Assembly (NCBI RefSeq): GCF_035510375.1
Contig: NZ_DATKHG010000003.1
DNA: 64,000 nt
Strand: one strand, 5' to 3'
Origin: Paenibacillus_I sp035510375
GTDB taxonomy: Bacteria; Bacillota; Bacilli; Paenibacillales; Paenibacillaceae
Positions 23,448-32,090 of the stretch are shown piece by piece. Position numbers and translations under genes: made by a program. Under the pieces are notes generated by a model. That model saw nothing but the letters and a program-made list of their open reading frames with translations. It was not told the DNA's origin and did no database searches. The stretch's first letter is position 1. Each line of letters opens with the position of its first letter.

Positions 23448-25421
23448 CTATTCCTCGAATTCGGTAAAGTCTACGTTCTCAATGATCCACCGTTTGCGCG
23501 GATCGACCTTGTCGCCCATCAGGGTGGACACGCGGCGCTCCGCCTTGGCGGCGTCCTCGATCTGCACCTGCAGCAGCGTGCGGGATTCCGGATTCATCGT
23601 CGTTTCCCACAGCTGGTCGGGATTCATCTCGCCGAGTCCCTTATAGCGCTGGAGCTCGCAGCCTTTGCCGAATTCCTTCAAATAGTTCTGGAGCTGCTCA
23701 TCGGTCCACGCGTACCTGACCGTGTCGAGCTTGCCGGACTTGCGCGAGATTTTGTAGAGCGGCGGCTGCGCGATATAGACGCGGCCGGTATCGATGAGCG
23801 GCTTCATATACCGGTAGAAAAACGTGAGCAGCAGCACCTGAATGTGCGCGCCGTCCGTATCGGCGTCGGTCATGATGATGATCTTGTTGTAGTTGGCTTC
23901 CTCGGATTCGAACTCCGGTCCGACGCCGGCGCCGATCGCGGATATGATCGCCTTGTACTCGTCGTTCTTCAGGATGTCGATGAGCTTCGCTTTCTCCGGA
24001 TTCATCGGCTTGCCCTTGAGCGGCAGGATCGCCTGGTGCTTGGAATCGCGCCCTTGCTTGGCCGAACCGCCCGCGGAATCGCCCTCCACGATGAACAGCT
24101 CGTTGCGCATGTAATCCTTGGACTGCGCCGGCGTCAGCTTGCCGTTCAGGTTGGAGCTTTCGCTCTTCTTCTTGCCGCTGCGGATTTCGTCCCGCGCCTT
24201 GCGCGCAGCCTCGCGCGCCTTGTGCGCCTGAACGGCTTTCTTCAGCAGCATCTGCGCCACTTGCGGATTCTCCTCGAGAAAAACCTGCATTTTGTCGGCG
24301 ACGACCGCGTCCACAGCGCTGCGCGCCGTCGCGCTTCCCAGCTGATCCTTCGTCTGTCCGACGAATTCGACCTCGCCCATCTTGATGTTGATGACGGCCA
24401 TCATCCCTTCCCGCAGGTCGTTGCCGTCGAGGTTTTTGTCCTTTTCCTTCAGCAGCGCCGCCTTCCGGGCGTATTCGTTCATTACGCGCGTGTAAGCGGT
24501 TTTGAAGCCGGTCTCGTGCGTGCCGCCGCCGCGGGTCGGAATCGAGTTGACGAACGAAGCGATCGTCTCCGTGTAGCCGTCATTGTACTGCAGCGCGACC
24601 TCAACCTCGATCTCGTCCTTCTCCGCGCTGAAATGAATGACGTCGTGCAGCACCGCCTTGTCCTCGTTGAGGAACTGGACGAACTGGCTCGCCCCGCCCT
24701 CGTAATGGAACACATTCTCCTTGTCGGTCCGCTCGTCGGTAACCGTCACCTTAAGGCCCGAATTGAGGAAGGCGATCTCCTGCAGACGCTCGGAAAGCGT
24801 TTCGTAATTAATGGCGATGCTGCCGTGAAATACGCGGGCGTCGGGCTTGAATGTCACCTTCGTCCCCGTCTGCCGGGTATTCCCGATCACCTCAAGGCCG
24901 GTCACCGGCTCGCCCACATGCTCCTTGCCCTGCTTGTCGACCCAGTATTCGAAACGCTGTTTATGGATTTTGCCGTCGCGGAAAATCTCGACCTCGAGCC
25001 ACTCCGACAGCGCGTTCGTGACCGATGCGCCGACGCCGTGCAGGCCGCCCGATTTCTTGTAGCCCCCGCCGCCGAACTTGCCTCCCGCGTGCAGAATCGT
25101 GAAGACGACCTGCGGCGTCGGAATGCCGGTCTTGTGCATGCCGGTCGGAATGCCGCGGCCGTTGTCGCGCACGGTCACCGAGTTGTCCCTATGTACCGTC
25201 ACTTCGATCGCCGAGCAATGCTTCGCCAGATGCTCGTCGACCGCATTGTCGACGATTTCCCACACGAGATGGTGCAAGCCCGACGAGGACGTGCTGCCGA
25301 TATACATCCCCGGCCGCTTCCGAACCGCCGTCAATCCCTCCAGCACTTGTATGTCGTCCGCTTCGTAATTACGATTCGCGATTGCCGCTTCGTCTGTGAA
25401 CAGATCCATTTGGTCGGCCAT
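23448..25421 (-). CDS. parE: DNA topoisomerase IV subunit B
   Basis: The ATPase subunit of topoisomerase IV. The GHKL ATP-binding domain has EIVDNAVDEHL, RDNGRGIPTG and GGKFGGGGYKKSGGLHGVG. The transducer domain follows. The TOPRIM domain has FIVEGDSAGGSAKQGRD and DADTDGAHIQ. The C-terminus (LGEMNPDQLWETTMNPE) is typical. I chose the ATG at 25421 (657 residues), close behind AGGGGGG; the frame continues upstream to 25454 without a better site. It is co-transcribed with parC. Confidence 0.94.
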   Translation of the reverse strand: MADQMDLFTDEAAIANRNYEADDIQVLEGLTAVRKRPGMYIGSTSSSGLHHLVWEIVDNAVDEHLAKHCSAIEVTVHRDNSVTVRDNGRGIPTGMHKTGIPTPQVVFTILHAGGKFGGGGYKKSGGLHGVGASVTNALSEWLEVEIFRDGKIHKQRFEYWVDKQGKEHVGEPVTGLEVIGNTRQTGTKVTFKPDARVFHGSIAINYETLSERLQEIAFLNSGLKVTVTDERTDKENVFHYEGGASQFVQFLNEDKAVLHDVIHFSAEKDEIEVEVALQYNDGYTETIASFVNSIPTRGGGTHETGFKTAYTRVMNEYARKAALLKEKDKNLDGNDLREGMMAVINIKMGEVEFVGQTKDQLGSATARSAVDAVVADKMQVFLEENPQVAQMLLKKAVQAHKAREAARKARDEIRSGKKKSESSNLNGKLTPAQSKDYMRNELFIVEGDSAGGSAKQGRDSKHQAILPLKGKPMNPEKAKLIDILKNDEYKAIISAIGAGVGPEFESEEANYNKIIIMTDADTDGAHIQVLLLTFFYRYMKPLIDTGRVYIAQPPLYKISRKSGKLDTVRYAWTDEQLQNYLKEFGKGCELQRYKGLGEMNPDQLWETTMNPESRTLLQVQIEDAAKAERRVSTLMGDKVDPRKRWIIENVDFTEFEE

Positions 25422-25549
25422 ACGCGTCCCCCCTATCTTCAATCGCCCGGTCATTCGTCATGCCCAACCGGGTCCGGCGACATCAACCTTGCCATGCGTT
25501 ATAATGAGTGCCGAAAAAACAAACATACATTCGGCAAACAAAACCTATT

Positions 25550-26530
25550 TTAATTCATTATGTCCTGTTTAGTAAAGACGACAAACGAAACGATCAGCGA
25601 GACCGCGGACCAAACCGTGAGCACGCCCAGCGAAAAAGGCAGCGTCATTCCCGCGATCGGCGGGGGCGTGCCCTCCAGATAACCGGTGAGTTCAAGATTT
25701 ACGGCGAACAAATATTTCGCGCTGTTCCAGGACGACGCCATGGCCGTAAGGATCGTGCCGGCGATGATGGCCGCCATCATCGTGACGATGCTGGCGGCCG
25801 TGCTGCGGACGAGCACCGACACCATCACCGCGAGCAAGGCGACGGTCATGGCAGAGAACCAGATGAGCCCGCCTTGCATCAGCAGGAAAAGCCATTGCGG
25901 AACCGCGCGCACGAATTCGGTGCCCAGCTCCGCGCCGTTCACGGCAAAGCCGGTAAATACCGGCGCGTCCCAGCCTCCGTATCCGAAGAACATACCGGAT
26001 ATGCCGTAGCTGAGCGCCGCCGCCGTTACCAGAATGAGCGACACGTACAAGGTGAGCGCGGCCAGCTTCGCGAGCAATATTTTCCACCGGCGGACCGGCC
26101 TCGTCAGCAGCATCTTGATCGTGCCCGCCGTCCGTTCGCCCGACACGAGATCGCCGGCCACGGCCAGCACCAGAAGCGGAATGAACAGGGTGACGGAATT
26201 GCCCAGAAATTCGCGTGTGAACGTAACGCCGCTGGGGCTGTTCGGATTGACGTCGTGATCGAGATAATATTGAAGCTGCTGGACGACGACCTTGCGGTAC
26301 GTCTTCCATTCCTCCGGAATGCGGTCGCTCGCAAGCATGTTCTGATAATCGGTGATCTGCTGCAGCAGCCGGTTCCGCCAATCCTTGTCCTGGCTGCTTT
26401 CGGAAATTTTCAGCTGCGCATAAGTGAAAATCGGGATAAGGACGAGCAGAATCAGCACCACAACGCAGAACCGCTTCTTTTTCCAAATCTTCAACGTTTC
26501 GTTCTCGATCAACGGCAGCAGATTACGCAA
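25550..26530 (-). CDS. ABC-2 type transporter permease
   Basis: A 326-residue membrane protein with one N-terminal helix (RFCVVVLILLVLIPIFTYA), an extracellular region of about 80 residues and then five more helices. The segment GERTAGTIKMLLTRPVRRWK is the characteristic ABC-2 cytoplasmic loop. It overlaps the ATPase gene by 8 bases, so the two form one transporter, likely an exporter. The substrate is unknown; similar pairs export peptides or antibiotics or act in envelope stress. An imperfect hairpin (TGCCG...CGGCA, about 25508-25535) lies downstream. Confidence 0.85.
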   Translation of the reverse strand: MRNLLPLIENETLKIWKKKRFCVVVLILLVLIPIFTYAQLKISESSQDKDWRNRLLQQITDYQNMLASDRIPEEWKTYRKVVVQQLQYYLDHDVNPNSPSGVTFTREFLGNSVTLFIPLLVLAVAGDLVSGERTAGTIKMLLTRPVRRWKILLAKLAALTLYVSLILVTAAALSYGISGMFFGYGGWDAPVFTGFAVNGAELGTEFVRAVPQWLFLLMQGGLIWFSAMTVALLAVMVSVLVRSTAASIVTMMAAIIAGTILTAMASSWNSAKYLFAVNLELTGYLEGTPPPIAGMTLPFSLGVLTVWSAVSLIVSFVVFTKQDIMN

Positions 26531-27572
26531 TGCCCTCCCCCTCCGTCATCGTCAAAAATAACGCCTCCAGCGTGGGCGCCACCCGCTGAACGGCCTGCAC
26601 ACCGATGCCTCGGCGCACCAATAGTTCGACCGCTGCGGGTATTTGTTCGGCACTCATCACCGTTACGACGGCACCCGGCAGCACGGCCAGTACGCTCTCG
26701 TCGATGCGATGCCCGCCCGGCGGGACAATGCGGATGTCAGGCATCGATTCGAGGGCGGCGCTCCCCGCTTCCGGCCGGTCGAACTGCCAAACGACATAAG
26801 AGCCGGCTTGTTTGACCAGCTCTTCGACGCTTCCTACGGCAAGCACGCTCCCTGACGAGATGATCGCCACTCGGTCGCACATGAGCTGTATTTCGCTGAG
26901 CAGATGGCTGCTTATGAACAGGCTCATGCCTTGCGCCGCCAATCCGCGAATAAACTCGCGCAGCTCCTTGATGCCCTTGGGATCGAGTCCGTTCGTCGGT
27001 TCGTCCAGAATGAGCAGCCGGGGCCTTCCGAGCAGCGCCTGCGCGATGCCGAGCCGCTGCCGCATGCCGAGCGAATACGTCTTCACCTTGTCGCCGATCC
27101 GCTGCTCAAGACCGACGATGCCGACGACCTCGCGGATTCGGGCGTCGTCGACGCCGGTTTGCATGCGGGCGAAATGCTGAAGATTTTCCAGGCCGGTCAG
27201 GTACGGGTAAACCTCCGGATTTTCGACGATGCAGCCGACGTGGCGAAGCGCCTGCTCCGGCTGTTTGTGCACGTTGAAGCCGCAGAGGCGCACCTCGCCT
27301 TCCGTCGGTTTGATGAGATCGACCAGCATGCGGATTGTCGTCGTTTTGCCGGAGCCGTTCGGACCGAGGAATCCGAAAATTTCACCCGCGCGCACCTCGA
27401 AGCCGACGCCGTGAATGATCCATTTGCCGCGTATTCGTTTTTTCAGTCCGCGGACGGACAATACGGGTTCGGCGGCTTGCGCGGTTTGTTCGGGTTGTGC
27501 CGTCTGCGCGCGTTGTGCGGCCTGTTCGGGTTGTGCGCTTCCGGCTGTCGCCGGAGGTTCGTGAAGAGACAT
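26523..27572 (-). CDS. ABC transporter ATP-binding protein
   Basis: The ATPase partner of the permease at 25550. Walker A is GPNGSGKTT, the signature is YSLGMRQRL (as in bacitracin-export-type ATPases), and Walker B is LLILDEPTNGLD. An N-terminal Ala/Gln/Pro/Glu low-complexity stretch of about 35 residues (QPEQAAQRAQTAQPEQTAQ) precedes the domain and is unusual. The ATG at 27572 follows GGAGG at about 11 bases; an earlier ATG at 27590 has no site. A C-terminal domain of about 90 residues is present, as in BcrA-like proteins. Confidence 0.88.
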   Translation of the reverse strand: MSLHEPPATAGSAQPEQAAQRAQTAQPEQTAQAAEPVLSVRGLKKRIRGKWIIHGVGFEVRAGEIFGFLGPNGSGKTTTIRMLVDLIKPTEGEVRLCGFNVHKQPEQALRHVGCIVENPEVYPYLTGLENLQHFARMQTGVDDARIREVVGIVGLEQRIGDKVKTYSLGMRQRLGIAQALLGRPRLLILDEPTNGLDPKGIKELREFIRGLAAQGMSLFISSHLLSEIQLMCDRVAIISSGSVLAVGSVEELVKQAGSYVVWQFDRPEAGSAALESMPDIRIVPPGGHRIDESVLAVLPGAVVTVMSAEQIPAAVELLVRRGIGVQAVQRVAPTLEALFLTMTEGEGIA

Positions 27573-27644
27573 TCGTATGCAAACCTCCATTCCGTCGTGC
27601 GGGCGATTGAGCGGATACCGGGGTGGAACCGACGACGCAGTTTT

Positions 27645-28595
27645 TCACTCGAGCGTTTGTGCGATCCGTTCGGCAATCGCGGCATATCCGTCCCCATTCG
27701 GGTGAAAACGATCCTGCGACAAATGGCGGCTTATCGCCGTCTCGAAAAGGTCGGCCGTGGGCACCAGCGTCATGTTGGGATACCGTTGCAGCATGCCGTA
27801 AGCCTCGCGATTCCAGTCCTGGACGACCAGACTTCCCGTGCGAAGCTCCGGTATGTCGTAAAAAGGGTTGTACAGCCCGACGTACACGACTGACGCCTCC
27901 GGGTTGATTTCATGCAGCCGGTCGATGACCCGCTCCAGCCTTTCAAGGCCTTCCCCCAGCCGCTGCTTGGACTGCCGCGGATCCAGCGCAACGCGGGAAG
28001 CCGGGCCGGGCGCAGTGACAGCGGCCTGATCGGGGGCCGCGCCGCGCAGTGTGCCGGGCGGTGTGCCGGGCGGTGTGCCGGGGGCTGCGCCTTGGCGACT
28101 CGCTTCTGCGGGGAAACCCTTGTCGGCAACGGCCAGTCCGGATTCCGTTTGCGCGAACTGAAACAGGTCGTTGCCGCCGATCGTGAACAGGATGAGATTC
28201 GCCCGGCTCAAAGCCATCGTATACGCATCGTCTTCGGCTAGGCGCTCCGCCAGCTCGTCCGCCCGCAGTCCGCTCACCCCCAGATTGTTCAAAATTTCAA
28301 CGGGTTTGCCGGTTTTCTTTTGCAGTAATGAGGCCGTACGCTTCACATAGCCCTCGCCGCTCGCATCGCCGATGCCTTGGGTCAACGAGTCGCCGATCGC
28401 CACGATGCGGTAGCCTTCCCGTACAGAGGGAGGCCGGCTGCCCGTCCCAGGCGAGGGCTCCGGATCGGCTGCCGGACGGGGAGCCGGCGGGTTGAGCAGC
28501 TCGTTAACCGCGTAGCCGAAACCGAACAGCAACAGCAGCGTTGCGGCCAACGACGTAAATCCGATCGTGCGCCAAAGCGCTTTTGTTTGCATCAT
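27645..28595 (-). CDS. Membrane-anchored GDSL/SGNH-family lipase or esterase
   Basis: A 316-residue protein with an N-terminal signal anchor (IGFTSLAATLLLLFGFGYA), a Pro-rich linker and an SGNH hydrolase domain. Block I is IGDSLTQG, block III is GGNDLF, and the catalytic Asp/His are in DRFHPNGDGY. It resembles YpmR-type extracellular esterases. An inserted Gly/Pro/Thr repeat (GTPPGTPPGTLRGAAP) sits in the middle of the domain, probably in a surface loop. The first of two adjacent ATGs (28595) follows AAAGGGGG. The natural substrate is unknown. Confidence 0.85.
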   Translation of the reverse strand: MMQTKALWRTIGFTSLAATLLLLFGFGYAVNELLNPPAPRPAADPEPSPGTGSRPPSVREGYRIVAIGDSLTQGIGDASGEGYVKRTASLLQKKTGKPVEILNNLGVSGLRADELAERLAEDDAYTMALSRANLILFTIGGNDLFQFAQTESGLAVADKGFPAEASRQGAAPGTPPGTPPGTLRGAAPDQAAVTAPGPASRVALDPRQSKQRLGEGLERLERVIDRLHEINPEASVVYVGLYNPFYDIPELRTGSLVVQDWNREAYGMLQRYPNMTLVPTADLFETAISRHLSQDRFHPNGDGYAAIAERIAQTLE

Positions 28596-28712
28596 GCGAT
28601 CCCCCTTTCCGGCATCTTCTGAATCCGACAAGATTCGAGTTAATTACTTTTACCTTACTGGTTTCGTCCAGGATTTGCAAATGCTTGGAAACGGTATGCG
28701 CACTGCTGCCTG

Positions 28713-28930
28713 CGACATTCTGCTCCTTACTGCTGCCCATCTGCCCGATACCGGCCAATTAACCGACATTCTGCTTCTTACTGCTGCCGTCCCGCTCCAC
28801 GCCGACTATTTAACCGACATTCTGCTTCTTACTCTAAGTGCGCTAGGACACTTACAGCTCTGCCCCCACCTTCCGCTCCACGCCCTAAGGTGCGCCGGAC
28901 ACTTACAGCCCCGCTCCCACCTTCAACTTT
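28713..28930. repeat. 51-bp tandem repeat, about four drifting copies
   Basis: The string CGACATTCTGCTTCTTACT begins at 28713 (one mismatch), 28764 and 28815, exactly 51 bp apart. The second half-unit CTAAG(G)TGCGC...GGACACTTACAGC begins at 28834 and 28885, again 51 bp apart. The period is a multiple of three, and both strands stay open in some frames, giving a 17-residue repeat such as DILLLTAA on the plus strand. No start with a good ribosome site was seen. The gap 28596-29034 otherwise holds nothing recognisable. Confidence 0.8.
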
Positions 28931-29034
28931 GACTCCTGCAAGCGTCTGCATAAAAACAGACCCGGCCGGCCGCGGACGAGCCGGATCGTGACCGGCCGCC
29001 GCAAGCCGGAACCGGGTCCGGTTCAGCCGCTTGC

Positions 29035-30216
29035 TCAAGCTTCGTATGAGATGCGGAGCGATTCCGCCGCCTGCCGGGCAAGCTCCCGCGCGCCGTCCGT
29101 CGTGTCGGCCGTGCTGAGCGCCACCGCCATCCGCCGGCCCGGCTTCGTCTCCGGCTTGCCGAACACGCGCACCTGCGTATTCGGCAGCGCCAGGGCGTCC
29201 TCAAGCCCGCCGATGCGGAATGCCGCCGCTTCCCGGTCGGCCTTCAGCGTATGCGAAGCGCCGGGTGTCAGAAGCCGGATCGTCGGGATCGGAAGCCCGA
29301 GAATGGCCCGGGCATGCAGTGCAAATTCGGACAGGTCCTGCGTGACCATCGTCACCATGCCGGTGTCGTGCGGCCGCGGGGATACTTCGCTGAACAGCAC
29401 GCCCTCCCGGGTCAGAAACAGCTCGACGCCGTAGATACCGTACCCGCCGAGCGCTTCGGTCACCGAACGCGCAATCCGTTCGGCCTGCTCCCGGTCGCGT
29501 TCGCTGACGTCATGAGGCTGCCACGACTCGATGTAATCGCCGTCCTTCTGCACATGGCCGATGGGCGGGCAGAAGGACGTGCCCGACACCGAACGGACGG
29601 TCAGCAGCGTAATTTCCGACTCGAAATGGATGAACCCTTCGACGATCACCCGCGTCTTCTTCGCGCGACCTCCTTCCATCGCGTAATTCCAGCAGCCTTC
29701 GACTTCGGCCGCCGAACGGCAGACGCTCTGCCCTTTGCCCGACGAGCTCATAATCGGCTTGATGACGCAAGGGGTTCCGAGCTCTTCCACGGCCGCGCGG
29801 AGCTCGTCCAGCGTATCCGCGAACCGATACGGCGCAGTCGGCAGGCCGAGCGTCTCCGCGGCAAGCCGGCGAATGCCCTCGCGATCCATCGTCAGCTGAG
29901 CGGCTCGCGCCGTCGGCACGACGCGGCAGCCCTCCCGCTCCAGTTCAACGAGCGTTGCGGTGGCGATTGCCTCAATTTCCGGCACGATCAAATCCGGCTT
30001 CTCCTGGGCAATCACCTTCCGCAATGCCGCGCCGTCAAGCATGTCGATTACATAATTGCGATGGGCCACCTGCATCGCAGGCGCGCCCGCGTAGCGGTCG
30101 ACCGCGATCGTCTCGATGCCGAGCCGCTGCGCTTCGATCGCGACCTCCTTGCCGAGCTCTCCCGAGCCCAGAAGCATCATACGCCGCGCTTGCGGCGTCA
30201 ATGGGGAACCGTACAT
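29035..30216 (-). CDS. purT: Formate-dependent GAR transformylase PurT
   Basis: PurT makes formylglycinamide ribonucleotide from GAR, formate and ATP, giving a folate-independent third step of purine synthesis. The 393-residue protein has the ATP-grasp layout: N-terminal Rossmann segment MLLGSGELGKEVAIEAQRLG, the motif PEIEAI, the ATP loop KPIMSSSGKGQS, and the metal/substrate segment LFSEVSPRPHDTGMVT. The ATG at 30216 is chosen by family N-terminus and by GGAGG upstream, which is itself buried in a hairpin. It stands alone, away from the pur operon. Formate dependence suits anaerobic or mixed metabolism. Confidence 0.94.
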   Translation of the reverse strand: MYGSPLTPQARRMMLLGSGELGKEVAIEAQRLGIETIAVDRYAGAPAMQVAHRNYVIDMLDGAALRKVIAQEKPDLIVPEIEAIATATLVELEREGCRVVPTARAAQLTMDREGIRRLAAETLGLPTAPYRFADTLDELRAAVEELGTPCVIKPIMSSSGKGQSVCRSAAEVEGCWNYAMEGGRAKKTRVIVEGFIHFESEITLLTVRSVSGTSFCPPIGHVQKDGDYIESWQPHDVSERDREQAERIARSVTEALGGYGIYGVELFLTREGVLFSEVSPRPHDTGMVTMVTQDLSEFALHARAILGLPIPTIRLLTPGASHTLKADREAAAFRIGGLEDALALPNTQVRVFGKPETKPGRRMAVALSTADTTDGARELARQAAESLRISYEA

Positions 30217-30222
30217 AGCAAA

Positions 30223-30261
30223 AGGAACCTCCCGGTTTTTTCTTCCATTGTGGAGGTTCCT
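30223..30261 (-). promoter_or_regulatory. Hairpin that includes the purT ribosome-binding site
   Basis: On the minus strand a perfect 10-bp inverted repeat (AGGAACCTCC ... GGAGGTTCCT, 19-base loop) ends 6 bases before the purT ATG. The 3' arm contains the GGAGG Shine-Dalgarno and is followed by TTTTGCT. It could hide the ribosome site or act as a weak terminator. Confidence 0.6.
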
Positions 30262-30272
30262 GCGCCCAAAAG

Positions 30273-32090
30273 TCAAGCCGACAAAAACCGGTACTGCGCT
30301 TCGATCAAACCGTGATAGACGCCTTGACGCCGCATCAGCTCGTCATGATTGCCCTGTTCGACGATCCGCCCGTGATCCAGCACCACGATGCTGTCGGCAT
30401 GACGGATCGTGGACAGCCGATGGGCGATGATGAACGACGTCCGCCCGAACAGCAGCGTTCGGAGCGCCTCCTGAATTTTGAGCTCGGTTTCGGTATCGAT
30501 GCTGGCCGTCGCCTCGTCGAGAATCAGCACCCGCGGATCGGCGAGCAGCGCGCGCGCGAACGACAGCAGCTGACGCTGGCCCATGGACAGCACACTGCCG
30601 CGTTCCTGCACCTCGGTGTCATAGCCGTCGGGCAGCCCCATGATGAAATCGTGCGCGTTCACCGCCTGCGCCGCGAGCTCCACCTCTTCATCCGTCGCGT
30701 CAAGCCGGCCGTAGCGGATATTGTCGCGGATCGTGCCGGAGAAAATGAACGTGTCCTGCAGCACGATGCCCACCTGCGACCGCAAGCTTTCGATCGTGAC
30801 GTCCCGGATGTCCGTTCCGTCGACAAGCACGCATCCCTCGACCGGATCGTAAAACCGGCACAGCAGGTTGATGATCGTGCTTTTGCCCGAGCCCGTATGG
30901 CCGACCAGCGCGATCGACTGTCCCGCCTTCACGTCGAGGCTGATGCCCTTCAGCGCCGGACGCCCTTTTTCATACTCGAATACGATCCGGTCGAACATGA
31001 CGTCGCCGCGGATTTCCGGCAGCTCAGCCGCCTTATCCTTCTCCTTCACCGTCGGCTTCTCGTCGATGAATTCAAAAATCCGCTCGGACGACGCCATGGC
31101 GATCAGCAGCTGCGAATACATCTGGCCGAGCCGGTTGATCGGATCCCAGAAGTTGCCGATATAGTTGGCGAAGCCGACGAGCAGGCCGACGGTAATGGCC
31201 CCTGTCTGGACCAGGTTGGCACCGTACCAGAAAAGAATCAGCGTGCCGATTGCGGACGTGACCTCGATCACGGGCCCGAACATCTGGTTAAGCATCGACG
31301 CCTTGTTCCACGCCTTGCGGTTGACCGTGTTCATCTGGTCGAAATAACCGATGTTCGCTTTTTCCTGCACGTAGGCCTGCGTCACCTTCACGCCCTGAAT
31401 GCTCTCATTCAGATGAGAGTTGATGCGCGACTGCTTGATCCGGACATCCTGCCAGGCAAAACGAATCCGCTTCCGCAGCGCCGACGACACGATGAACATC
31501 AGCGGAACGGTGATCATGACCGCCAGGCCGAGCTTGAAATTCCAGGCGAGCAGGATGATGACGATCCCGACGAGCTGCACGCTGTCCATCATCAGGTTGA
31601 CGACCCCGTTCGTAAAAAGGTCCTGCAGCGCGTTCACGTCATTCGTGACGCGGACGAGCACCGATCCCGCGGGGCGCTTGTCGTAAAAACGGAATGAGAG
31701 CTTCTGGATATGCGTGAAAAGGTCGTGGCGCAGATCGTATATGATCCGCTGCCCGATGACGTTCGTATAACGGATTCGATACGTGTTGGCCGCCCACTGC
31801 ACGATGTACAGGCCGAACGCGATCGCGGCATACGTATAAAGCTTCGTCAGGCTCGGTTCCCCTTGCTTCGGCGCGATCGCCTCGTCGATCGCGAGGATGA
31901 TGATGGCCGGCACAGCGAGCCGGGTCAGCGTACCCAGCACCATCATGACCAGCACGACCGGCAGCAGCTGCTTGCTGTAAGGCTTGATATATTTCATCAA
32001 CCGGCTCAGCTGCGCCCAGTTGAACGGCTTTTCGATCAGCTCGTCGTCCTGGTAGACGAACCGCTCGTTTTTGCGCGCTTGCGAGTTCAA
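30273..32090 (-). CDS. ABC exporter half-transporter with degenerate signature motif
   Basis: A 605-residue half-transporter: six membrane helices, then an ATPase. Walker A is GHTGSGKSTI, Walker B is VLILDEATASID with the catalytic Glu, and the H-loop is IIAHRLST. The signature reads LSMGQRQ instead of LSGGQ. It overlaps its partner gene by 4 bases. The pairing with a partner whose Walker B lacks the Glu marks a heterodimeric multidrug-type exporter (BmrCD, YheHI or TM287/288 class). The N-terminus MNSQARKNERFVYQDDELIEK has the family cytosolic lead. The transported compound is unknown. Confidence 0.9.
   Translation of the reverse strand: MNSQARKNERFVYQDDELIEKPFNWAQLSRLMKYIKPYSKQLLPVVLVMMVLGTLTRLAVPAIIILAIDEAIAPKQGEPSLTKLYTYAAIAFGLYIVQWAANTYRIRYTNVIGQRIIYDLRHDLFTHIQKLSFRFYDKRPAGSVLVRVTNDVNALQDLFTNGVVNLMMDSVQLVGIVIILLAWNFKLGLAVMITVPLMFIVSSALRKRIRFAWQDVRIKQSRINSHLNESIQGVKVTQAYVQEKANIGYFDQMNTVNRKAWNKASMLNQMFGPVIEVTSAIGTLILFWYGANLVQTGAITVGLLVGFANYIGNFWDPINRLGQMYSQLLIAMASSERIFEFIDEKPTVKEKDKAAELPEIRGDVMFDRIVFEYEKGRPALKGISLDVKAGQSIALVGHTGSGKSTIINLLCRFYDPVEGCVLVDGTDIRDVTIESLRSQVGIVLQDTFIFSGTIRDNIRYGRLDATDEEVELAAQAVNAHDFIMGLPDGYDTEVQERGSVLSMGQRQLLSFARALLADPRVLILDEATASIDTETELKIQEALRTLLFGRTSFIIAHRLSTIRHADSIVVLDHGRIVEQGNHDELMRRQGVYHGLIEAQYRFLSA

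Noticed and set aside
23355..25553. 732-codon plus-strand frame opposite parE
   Set aside because: Antisense shadow of a GC-rich gene; Arg/His/Leu-rich with no domain.
28567..28932. 121-codon plus-strand frame through the 51-bp repeat
   Set aside because: It starts inside the lipase gene antisense and has no ribosome site. The repeat periodicity alone explains the open frame.
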